Source of the DNA: Cyanobium usitatum str. Tous
GTDB lineage: Bacteria > Cyanobacteriota > Cyanobacteriia > PCC-6307 > Cyanobiaceae
Assembly: GCF_963920485.1 (NCBI RefSeq)
Contig: NZ_OY986431.1
Span: 1,984,001 to 2,048,000, forward strand
Direction of reading: 5' to 3'
DNA: 64,000 nucleotides
Each line of letters begins with the position of its first letter. The first letter of the stretch is position 1. Below the pieces are notes generated by a model, which did not search any database, was not told where the DNA came from, and saw only the letters and a program-made list of their open reading frames with translations. Below, piece after piece: positions 57,732 to 64,000 of this stretch. The translations under genes were made by a program, and so were the position numbers.

Positions 57732-57887
57732 CAGCAGGGCTTTGGCGCCGCCCGGCCAGTCTTCTCACCAACGCTGCAATCTTCCGTTACAGTTGTGTTG
57801 CGCAATGTTCTTGCGCTCGACGGGATTCCGTCTGGTGGCTTGCCACCTTCCATACCCGTTCCTCTGGAACACCCTCTTCTCGTTCTC
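57732..57887. promoter_or_regulatory. Divergent cofG/psbA promoter region
   Basis: This 156-base gap must hold promoters for psbA and cofG. A weak candidate for psbA is TTCCGT (57782-57787) and AATGTT (57804-57809), 16 bases apart, giving a leader of about 70 bases. A pyrimidine-rich tract leads to the psbA ATG without a Shine-Dalgarno. I do not see a clear repressor site. Confidence 0.35.
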
Positions 57888-58967
57888 ATGACAACCACTA
57901 TTCAGCAGCGCCAAGGCGCTTCTGCGTGGAACCAGTTTTGCGACTGGGTCACCTCCACCAACAACCGCCTCTACGTGGGCTGGTTCGGTGTGCTGATGAT
58001 CCCCTGCCTGCTGGCTGCCACCATCTGCTTCATCGTGGCCTTCATCGCCGCACCCCCTGTCGACATCGACGGCATCCGTGAGCCCGTAGCTGGCTCCCTG
58101 ATGTACGGCAACAACATCATCTCCGGTGCTGTTGTTCCTTCCAGCAACGCCATCGGCCTGCACTTCTACCCAATCTGGGAAGCCGCCAGCCTCGATGAGT
58201 GGCTCTACAACGGTGGTCCTTTCCAGCTGGTGGTCTTCCACTTCCTGATCGGCATCTACGCCTACATGGGCCGCGAGTGGGAGCTTTCCTACCGCTTGGG
58301 CATGCGCCCCTGGATCTGCGTTGCCTACAGCGCTCCTGTGGCCGCAGCATCTGCCGTGTTCCTGGTGTATCCCTTCGGTCAAGGCTCCTTCTCGGACGCC
58401 ATGCCCCTGGGCATCTCCGGCACCTTCAACTACATGTTGGTGTTCCAGGCTGAGCACAACATCTTGATGCACCCCTTCCACATGCTGGGAGTGGCTGGCG
58501 TCTTCGGTGGCAGCCTGTTCTCCGCCATGCACGGTTCACTCGTTACCAGCAGCCTGGTGCGTGAGACCACCGAGAGCGAGAGCCAGAACTACGGCTACAA
58601 GTTTGGCCAAGAAGAGGAGACCTACAACATCGTGGCTGCTCACGGCTACTTCGGTCGCCTGATCTTCCAATACGCCTCCTTCAACAACAGCCGCAGCCTC
58701 CACTTCTTCCTGGCTGCCTGGCCCGTGGTTGGCATCTGGTTCACCGCCCTGGGCGTGAGCACGATGGCCTTCAACCTGAACGGTTTCAACTTCAACCAGT
58801 CGATCCTCGACGGCCAAGGCCGTGTGGTGAACACCTGGGCCGACGTTCTGAACCGCGCTGGTCTCGGTATGGAAGTGATGCACGAGCGCAATGCTCACAA
58901 CTTCCCGCTTGACCTGGCTGCTGCTACTGCCACACCCGTGGCACTGACCGCACCTGCAATCGGTTGA
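57888..58967 (+). CDS. psbA: Photosystem II D1 protein (Glu130 form)
   Basis: D1, 359 residues from the ATG at 57888. The PSII functional residues are all in place: Tyr161, Asp170, Glu189, His190, His198 and the C-terminal processing region after NFPLDLAA. Residue 130 is Glu ([12 protein letters not shown]), the high-light-type D1 in Synechococcus; the low-light form has Gln. The tail after about residue 344 is removed by CtpA. Codon bias is very strong, as for a rapidly turned-over protein. It is followed by two hairpins, the second with a T-run. Confidence 0.98.
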   Translation: MTTTIQQRQGASAWNQFCDWVTSTNNRLYVGWFGVLMIPCLLAATICFIVAFIAAPPVDIDGIREPVAGSLMYGNNIISGAVVPSSNAIGLHFYPIWEAASLDEWLYNGGPFQLVVFHFLIGIYAYMGREWELSYRLGMRPWICVAYSAPVAAASAVFLVYPFGQGSFSDAMPLGISGTFNYMLVFQAEHNILMHPFHMLGVAGVFGGSLFSAMHGSLVTSSLVRETTESESQNYGYKFGQEEETYNIVAAHGYFGRLIFQYASFNNSRSLHFFLAAWPVVGIWFTALGVSTMAFNLNGFNFNQSILDGQGRVVNTWADVLNRAGLGMEVMHERNAHNFPLDLAAATATPVALTAPAIG

Positions 58968-58977
58968 TAGTCAACAG

Positions 58978-58993
58978 CCCAGCTACGGCTGGG
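58978..58993 (+). other. Hairpin directly after psbA
   Basis: CCCAGC and GCTGGG pair around a TACG loop, 10 bases after the psbA stop and without a T-run. It may protect the 3' end of psbA mRNA. Confidence 0.5.
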
Positions 58994-59011
58994 AAACAAC
59001 GGAATCCCCAA

Positions 59012-59039
59012 AAGCTCCCTGTAATAAGGGGGCTTTTTT
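59012..59039 (+). terminator. Terminator after psbA
   Basis: AAGCTCCCT (59012-59020) pairs with AGGGGGCTT (59027-59035, one G-U pair) around GTAATA, followed by a T-run to 59039. Confidence 0.85.
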
Positions 59040-59070
59040 ATTGGCTGGGGGTTGTTGCACACGCTGTAAA

Positions 59071-59724
59071 TCAGGGCTTACGCCAGATCACAGCAGTGCG
59101 CCGGCGGGGATAGAGCTCCCGGCACAGCGGGCAGATGGTGCCATCACAACCCCGGGCCGTGCAGAATTCGCGCCCATAAAAAATGATCTGCAGGTGCAAG
59201 CGATTCCAGGCTTCCTTCGGAAACAAGGTCTTGAGATCATGCTCCGTTTGCACAACGCTCTTGCCACTGCTCAGACCCCAACGCTGCGCCAATCGGTGGA
59301 TGTGGGTGTCTACGGGGAAGGCGGGCACACCGAAGGCCTGGGCCATCACCACGCTTGCGGTTTTATGACCAACCCCAGGCAGGTCCTCAAGCTGTTCAAA
59401 GCTGCGGGGCACCATGCCGCGATGGCGCTCAAGCAAGAGCTCGGCAAGGCGCTTGACATTGCGAGCCTTGGTGCGAGCCAGGCCAAGCTGGCGGATATGG
59501 GCCAGGATCGTCTCCTCACTCAGGGCTGCCATCGCGGCAGGGTCCTGGCCAGCCGCAAACAGGGCCGGGGTGACCTCGTTGACCTTCTTATCTGTGCATT
59601 GGGCGCTCAGTAGAACCGCCACCAGCAGCGTGAAGGGATCGCTGTGGTCGAGAGGTACAGGGGTTTCGGGGTAGTGCTGCTGCAGCCGCTCCATGATCAG
59701 GGCGGCACGCTCCTGCCTCTTCAA
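59071..59724 (-). CDS. nth: Endonuclease III
   Basis: Nth, 217 residues from the TTG at 59724 ([20 protein letters not shown]); an ATG at 59784 would overlap aroC. It is a DNA glycosylase/AP lyase for oxidised pyrimidines. The helix-hairpin-helix is [20 protein letters not shown] with catalytic Lys, and the catalytic Asp is in [35 protein letters not shown] is also conserved. The Fe-S cysteines are spaced C-x4-C-x4-C-x2-C ([14 protein letters not shown]), unlike the C-x6-C-x2-C-x5-C of E. coli. It lies 31 bases beyond the psbA terminator, in convergent orientation. Confidence 0.93.
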   Translation of the reverse strand: MKRQERAALIMERLQQHYPETPVPLDHSDPFTLLVAVLLSAQCTDKKVNEVTPALFAAGQDPAAMAALSEETILAHIRQLGLARTKARNVKRLAELLLERHRGMVPRSFEQLEDLPGVGHKTASVVMAQAFGVPAFPVDTHIHRLAQRWGLSSGKSVVQTEHDLKTLFPKEAWNRLHLQIIFYGREFCTARGCDGTICPLCRELYPRRRTAVIWRKP

Positions 59725-59783
59725 GATTGGACTATGCCAAAGGTGAAGCCCAGTTTGTAGGCTCGCCCCAACGCAGATGGTCA

Positions 59784-60872
59784 ATGGGCAGCAGCTTCGG
59801 AGATCTCTTTCGGATCAGCACCTTCGGCGAATCCCATGGCGGCGGGGTTGGCGTAATCATCGACGGCTGCCCGCCCAGGCTGGAGCTGGATCTTGAAGCG
59901 ATCCAGGCCGAACTCGACCGCCGCAAGCCAGGCCAGAGCAAGATCACCACCCCCCGCAAGGAGGATGACCAGGTCGAAATTCTCAGTGGCCTGCTCGATG
60001 GCGTGACCCTCGGCACACCGATCGCGATGGTGGTGCGCAACAAAGATCAACGCCCGCAGGACTACAGGGAGATGGAAGTGGCCTTCCGTCCCTCCCACGC
60101 CGATGCCACCTACCAAGCGAAGTACGGCATACAAGCCCGCAGCGGCGGTGGCCGGGCTTCAGCCCGTGAAACCATCGGCCGAGTAGCTGCCGGGGCGATC
60201 GCCAAACAGCTGCTGGCCAAGGCCCACGGCACCGAAGTGATCGCCTGGGTGGAGCGCATCCACAACCTTGAGGCTTCGATCGACCCAGAACAGGTGACCC
60301 TGGCGGCTGTGGAAGCAAATATCGTGCGCTGCCCAGACCAAGCCATGGCCGGCCAGATGATCGAGCGCATTGAGGCAATCGGCCGGGAGGGCGATTCCTG
60401 CGGCGGCGTGATCACCTGCCTGGTGCGCCAGGCGCCAATGGGCCTTGGCATGCCCGTATTTGACAAGCTCGAAGCGGACCTGGCCAAGGCGGTGATGTCG
60501 CTGCCGGCCACCAAGGGGTTTGAAATCGGCTCGGGCTTCGCAGGCACCTTGCTCAAGGGCAGCGAGCACAACGATGCCTTCCTGCCCACAGGCGATGGCT
60601 CCCTGCACACAGCCACCAACAATTCCGGTGGCATCCAGGGGGGCATCAGCAACGGCGAGCAAATCGTGATTCGGGTGGCCTTCAAGCCCACCGCCACGAT
60701 CCGCAAGGCCCAGCAGACGATCAATGACCGCGGTGAGGCCACCACCCTGGAGGCCAAGGGCCGGCACGACCCTTGTGTACTGCCGCGGGCCGTGCCGATG
60801 GTGGAAGCGATGGTGGCCTTAGTGCTCGCCGATCACTTGCTACGCCAAAAGGGCCAGTGCGGCCTGTGGTAG
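59784..60872 (+). CDS. aroC: Chorismate synthase
   Basis: AroC, 362 residues from the ATG at 59784 ([20 protein letters not shown]); upstream starts are not conserved. It is an FMN-dependent enzyme converting EPSP to chorismate, the last step of the shikimate pathway. Signatures are [38 protein letters not shown] and [17 protein letters not shown]. It is divergent from nth across about 60 bases and abuts the convergent eda-like gene with no gap. Confidence 0.97.
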   Translation: MGSSFGDLFRISTFGESHGGGVGVIIDGCPPRLELDLEAIQAELDRRKPGQSKITTPRKEDDQVEILSGLLDGVTLGTPIAMVVRNKDQRPQDYREMEVAFRPSHADATYQAKYGIQARSGGGRASARETIGRVAAGAIAKQLLAKAHGTEVIAWVERIHNLEASIDPEQVTLAAVEANIVRCPDQAMAGQMIERIEAIGREGDSCGGVITCLVRQAPMGLGMPVFDKLEADLAKAVMSLPATKGFEIGSGFAGTLLKGSEHNDAFLPTGDGSLHTATNNSGGIQGGISNGEQIVIRVAFKPTATIRKAQQTINDRGEATTLEAKGRHDPCVLPRAVPMVEAMVALVLADHLLRQKGQCGLW

Positions 60873-61466
60873 CTAGGGCCTCAGGCGCTCGACAAGCCTG
60901 GCCAACGACTCCCAATCGGCGGGGTTGACCAGCGAACCACCCAAGGCGACCGCATCAACTCCGGCAGCCAGCCAGGGCTCCACATCAGCAGGGCCAAGTC
61001 CACCTGCCGCAATGCAGAAGGGCAAGCCAGCAGCGCCAGCCAGAGGAGCTGCGAGTCGTTGCCAATAGGAGCGACCCAGCGCGGCGGCGGGGAAGAGCTT
61101 GACGATCGAGCATCCCCACAAACGGGCTAGATGCACCTCTGATGGAGACATCACGCCTGGCACGAACTGCAAACGCAAAGCCATTGCAGCCTCAATCAAG
61201 CCACGATCCAGCACCGGTGAAACCGCATAGCCCAGGCCAGCGGCAGCAGCAGCTTCAAGGCCAGCCAAGTCGACTACCGAAGCCGCACCCAAGCGCAAAT
61301 GGGCGAAGCGCTGACGAAGCTCACTCGCCTGGGCAACCCAACGGGGATGAGTGCTCCAAGCAAGCTCTACATGCTGAACACCCAGCCCCTGCAAACGCTC
61401 TAAACGGGGCAGCAGCTCAAGCAGGTCATAAGCACGAAGCACCACCAGCAAGGGCTGGTGGTGCAA
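60873..61466 (-). CDS. eda: KDPG/KHG aldolase family protein
   Basis: 197 residues, TTG start. It is a class-I aldolase of the Entner-Doudoroff type. The Schiff-base lysine lies in CSIVKLFPAAALG, the glutamate in VQHVELAWST, and FVPGVMSPSEVHLARLWG and PFCIAAGGLGPADVEPWLAA are conserved. It cleaves 2-keto-3-deoxy-6-phosphogluconate or a related keto acid; cyanobacteria use such a pathway. It is the last gene of the minus-strand sat-ftsH-eda run, 22 bases after ftsH. Confidence 0.88.
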   Translation of the reverse strand: MHHQPLLVVLRAYDLLELLPRLERLQGLGVQHVELAWSTHPRWVAQASELRQRFAHLRLGAASVVDLAGLEAAAAAGLGYAVSPVLDRGLIEAAMALRLQFVPGVMSPSEVHLARLWGCSIVKLFPAAALGRSYWQRLAAPLAGAAGLPFCIAAGGLGPADVEPWLAAGVDAVALGGSLVNPADWESLARLVERLRP

Positions 61467-61488
61467 AGCGTCTAGCAGCTTTGGCGGT

Positions 61489-63333
61489 TCAGACGTATTC
61501 CGCCACCTTCACATCGCTGCGGATCAGCAGCTCCTGCAGATCATCGGCGTCGACTGTCTCCTTCTCTACCAGCATCTCGGCGAGCTCATCAAGCACCGAA
61601 CGATTGTCAACGAGAACGGAAGTGGCGCGCTTGTAGGCCACCGCCACCAGGTCGCTCACTTCCTCATCGATTGCGGCAGCGGTGTCTTCAGAGAAATCAC
61701 GCTCGGCAGCGATATCACGACCAAGGAACATGCCCCCCTGGCTGCGACCCAAGGCCACTGGGCCAAGGCGATCGCTCATGCCGAATCGGGTAACCATCTG
61801 ACGGGCAACGCGGGCTACCTGCTGGAGGTCGTTTGAAGCACCGGTGGTGACTTCGTCTTCGCCATATACGATCTCTTCGGCAACCCGACCACCTAGTGCA
61901 ACTGCCATCTGGTTCTGCAGATAGGCGCGGGAATAGAGACCCGATTCCATCCTCTCCTCAGAGGGGGTGAAGAAGGTGAGGCCGCCTGCATTACCCCGAG
62001 GAATGATCGAAATCTTCTGTACCGGGTCGTAATCGGGCATCAGGGCACCAACCAGGGCGTGGCCAGCTTCGTGATACGCAACAAGCCGCTTGCGCTTCTC
62101 ACTCATCACCCGATCCTTCTTCTCGGGTCCAGCCATGACGCGCTCGATGGCGTCATTGACCTCGTCCATCGCTACTTCGGTGAGTTGACGGCGGGCAGCG
62201 AGAATGGCCGCCTCATTGAGGAGGTTGGCCAGATCAGCGCCGGTGTAGCCAGGGGTGCGGCGAGCAATCTTGTCGAGGTCGACATCCTTGGCCAAGGTCT
62301 TGCCTCGGGCGTGGACGCCAAGGATCTGCAGGCGGCCGGCATAGTCGGGACGATCTACAACCACCTGGCGATCAAAACGGCCCGGACGCATTAAGGCTGC
62401 GTCCAACACGTCTGGCCGGTTGGTTGCAGCCACAATGATGACGCCGGCATTGCCCTCAAAGCCGTCCATCTCTGTGAGCAGCTGGTTGAGGGTCTGCTCG
62501 CGCTCATCGTTACCACCGCCGAGACCAGCACCGCGCTGGCGGCCTACGGCGTCGATTTCGTCAATAAAAACGATGCAAGGAGCGCTCTTTTTGGCCTGCT
62601 CAAAAAGATCACGCACCCGGCTGGCGCCAACACCTACAAACATCTCGACGAATTCCGAACCGGAAATCGAGAAGAAGGGCACGCCGGCTTCACCTGCCAC
62701 AGCCTTGGCGAGCAGGGTTTTACCGGTTCCTGGCGGGCCTACCAGCAGCACCCCTTTGGGAATTTTGGCGCCAACAGCGGTGAAGCGATCTGGATTCTTG
62801 AGGAAGTCAACGACTTCAGTGAGCTCGAGCTTGGCTCCCTCGATACCGGCCACATCGCCGAAAGTCACCTGGGTTTGGGGCTCCATTTGAAGCCGCGCCT
62901 TGCTTTTACCGAAATTCATTGCCTGATTGCCGCCACCACCCTGGGCGCGCCGCAACAGGAAAAACAGGCCGCCAAGCAGCAGTAGCGGGAAAATCAGACT
63001 GCCTACCGCCTGCTGCCATGCCGCGGGCTCGCGGCTGGGCTGGACGGCGATATCGACGTTGTGGTCGGTGAGCAGCTTGAGCAGGTCCTTGTCGGGGGCA
63101 AGGTTGACGACCGCACGGCGTCCGTCGTTTTCGACCACCTGGGCCGTGCCCCGGTCTGGGGAAATCAGCACCCGGGAGACTTCGTTGTCCTGAACGGCCT
63201 CTACGAAGTCGCTGTAGCGGAGGGTGCGCGGCGCATTGGCCGGGTCTGGCCTGTCGAGGAAGGCCGTACCCACGGCGATCATCACGATGACCAAAAGGAC
63301 ATAGAGCCCCGCATTGCGCCAGCGCTTCTTCAA
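61489..63333 (-). CDS. ftsH: ATP-dependent zinc metalloprotease FtsH (PSII-repair type)
   Basis: 614 residues, TTG start at 63333 ([20 protein letters not shown]). Two N-terminal membrane helices flank a lumenal domain. The AAA domain has [20 protein letters not shown], Walker [16 protein letters not shown] and the SRH ([19 protein letters not shown]). The protease has the zinc motif [16 protein letters not shown]. It resembles the thylakoid FtsH2/FtsH3 group, which degrades damaged D1. It is downstream of sat, and close to psbA as in picocyanobacteria. Confidence 0.95.
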   Translation of the reverse strand: MKKRWRNAGLYVLLVIVMIAVGTAFLDRPDPANAPRTLRYSDFVEAVQDNEVSRVLISPDRGTAQVVENDGRRAVVNLAPDKDLLKLLTDHNVDIAVQPSREPAAWQQAVGSLIFPLLLLGGLFFLLRRAQGGGGNQAMNFGKSKARLQMEPQTQVTFGDVAGIEGAKLELTEVVDFLKNPDRFTAVGAKIPKGVLLVGPPGTGKTLLAKAVAGEAGVPFFSISGSEFVEMFVGVGASRVRDLFEQAKKSAPCIVFIDEIDAVGRQRGAGLGGGNDEREQTLNQLLTEMDGFEGNAGVIIVAATNRPDVLDAALMRPGRFDRQVVVDRPDYAGRLQILGVHARGKTLAKDVDLDKIARRTPGYTGADLANLLNEAAILAARRQLTEVAMDEVNDAIERVMAGPEKKDRVMSEKRKRLVAYHEAGHALVGALMPDYDPVQKISIIPRGNAGGLTFFTPSEERMESGLYSRAYLQNQMAVALGGRVAEEIVYGEDEVTTGASNDLQQVARVARQMVTRFGMSDRLGPVALGRSQGGMFLGRDIAAERDFSEDTAAAIDEEVSDLVAVAYKRATSVLVDNRSVLDELAEMLVEKETVDADDLQELLIRSDVKVAEYV

Positions 63334-63369
63334 GAACCTTGCCTCAGCTGAGAAGTCAGTTACGGAATG

Positions 63370-64000
63370 TTAACCGGCTGCGGCCCGCAGCACTTCAACC
63401 ACACTACGGAAGGCGAACCACTCTGGGATTTCTTCGCCCCCACGCAGCATCTGACGGAATTGGGTGCCGCTGAGCTTGCGGATGTGTAGGCCTCTGGCCT
63501 CGGCATGTTCAGCGGTCACGTAGCCCTCCTCCTCCGTGTAGACGAGGTTGAGCGAGGGCACGGTCTCCATCCCAAGCTCTGCAGCGTTGTCGCGGGCAAA
63601 ATCCTGGGCTTGGTAGGGGCCGTAGAAGTCTTCGCCGCTGAGGGAGCTTTTGCAGCCGGCCATGTCGCGGCCAATGATGAAGTGGGTGCAGCCGTAGTTC
63701 TTGCGGATGATCATGTGCTGCAGAGCCTCCCGTGGGCCGGCCATGTGCATCGAGTAGGGCAAGTAGGCCCAGCGAATTCGGGCGTTATTCACCTCAGCCG
63801 CCAGCCGCTCGTAGGTCTGGAAGCGCACCTCGCCGGCAATGTCGTCGTCCTGGGTGGGGCCGCAGGTGGGGTGCACCAGCACCACACCCTGCTCACTGAC
63901 GTTGGCCGCGTCCAATGCCCGGGTAAACAGCTCGTAGTGGGCGCGGTGAATGGGGTTGCGGCACTGGAAAGCCACGACGCTCTGGCCAGAGGGGAGGGTG
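63370..64000 (-). CDS. sat: Sulfate adenylyltransferase (C-terminal part)
   Basis: The frame is open through the window edge, so only the last ~209 residues are present and the start is missing. The nucleotide-binding HxxH motif is in CRNPIHRAHYELFTRALD. HMIIRKNYGCTHFIIGRDMA and GTQFRQMLRGGEEIPEWF complete the ATP-sulfurylase signatures. It makes APS from sulfate and ATP, the first step of sulfate assimilation. It lies 36 bases upstream of ftsH on the same strand. Confidence 0.95.
   Translation of the reverse strand, partial: TLPSGQSVVAFQCRNPIHRAHYELFTRALDAANVSEQGVVLVHPTCGPTQDDDIAGEVRFQTYERLAAEVNNARIRWAYLPYSMHMAGPREALQHMIIRKNYGCTHFIIGRDMAGCKSSLSGEDFYGPYQAQDFARDNAAELGMETVPSLNLVYTEEEGYVTAEHAEARGLHIRKLSGTQFRQMLRGGEEIPEWFAFRSVVEVLRAAAG

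Overview
The window is GC-rich chromosomal DNA from a unicellular alpha-cyanobacterium of the Synechococcus/Cyanobium type. This is shown by psaA-psaB, psaI-psaL and psbA, a ferredoxin-dependent glutamate synthase, a phytyl/solanesyl-benzoquinol methyltransferase, the FO (deazaflavin) gene cofG, and a ribosomal-protein order lacking rpsN, rpmD, infA and rpsD. Coding density is very high, many starts are GTG or TTG, and Shine-Dalgarno sequences are weak or absent. I see no insertion sequence, prophage, CRISPR array or rRNA.

Layout: 1-14719 is a long S10-spc-alpha ribosomal supercluster on the + strand (rplD to rpmE), with secY, adk, rpoA and truA inside it and terminators after rplQ and rpmE. 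From 14753 to 20507 come prfA, an HNH protein, alanine racemase, tRNA-Ser, a beta-lactamase-fold protein, an NlpC/P60 hydrolase and a glycosyltransferase, so the stretch leans towards cell-wall functions. From 20611 to 26070 lie the photosystem I genes psaI-psaL (+) and psaA-psaB (-). From 26475 to 37655 are an acidic lipoprotein coupled to a CbiG-CobJ fusion, tRNA-Pro, lipA, Fd-GOGAT, a secreted phosphodiester glycosidase and an IscA-type protein. From 37721 to 42561 is the str operon (rpsL, rpsG, fusA, tuf, rpsJ).

From 42681 to 48381 are a LON-domain protein, the benzoquinol methyltransferase, pheA, a DUF1997 protein, rnhB and rne. From 48775 to 57731 are two radical-SAM proteins, a DUF4143-type ATPase, dapL, clpS, a CPBP protease and cofG. 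From 57888 to the end are psbA (D1 with Glu130), nth, aroC and a minus-strand sat-ftsH-eda run.

The window combines translation, photosystem synthesis and repair (psaABIL, psbA, ftsH), nitrogen and amino-acid metabolism (Fd-GOGAT, pheA, dapL, aroC), and cofactors (B12, lipoate, FO). I found no clearly new multi-gene system. The best leads are an 11-bp inverted repeat straddling the promoter and start of the DUF4143 ATPase, an overlapping cofG/B12-radical-SAM pair beside psbA, a lipoprotein translationally coupled to a B12 gene, and strong RNA hairpins in long spacers of the ribosomal operons and in the rne leader.
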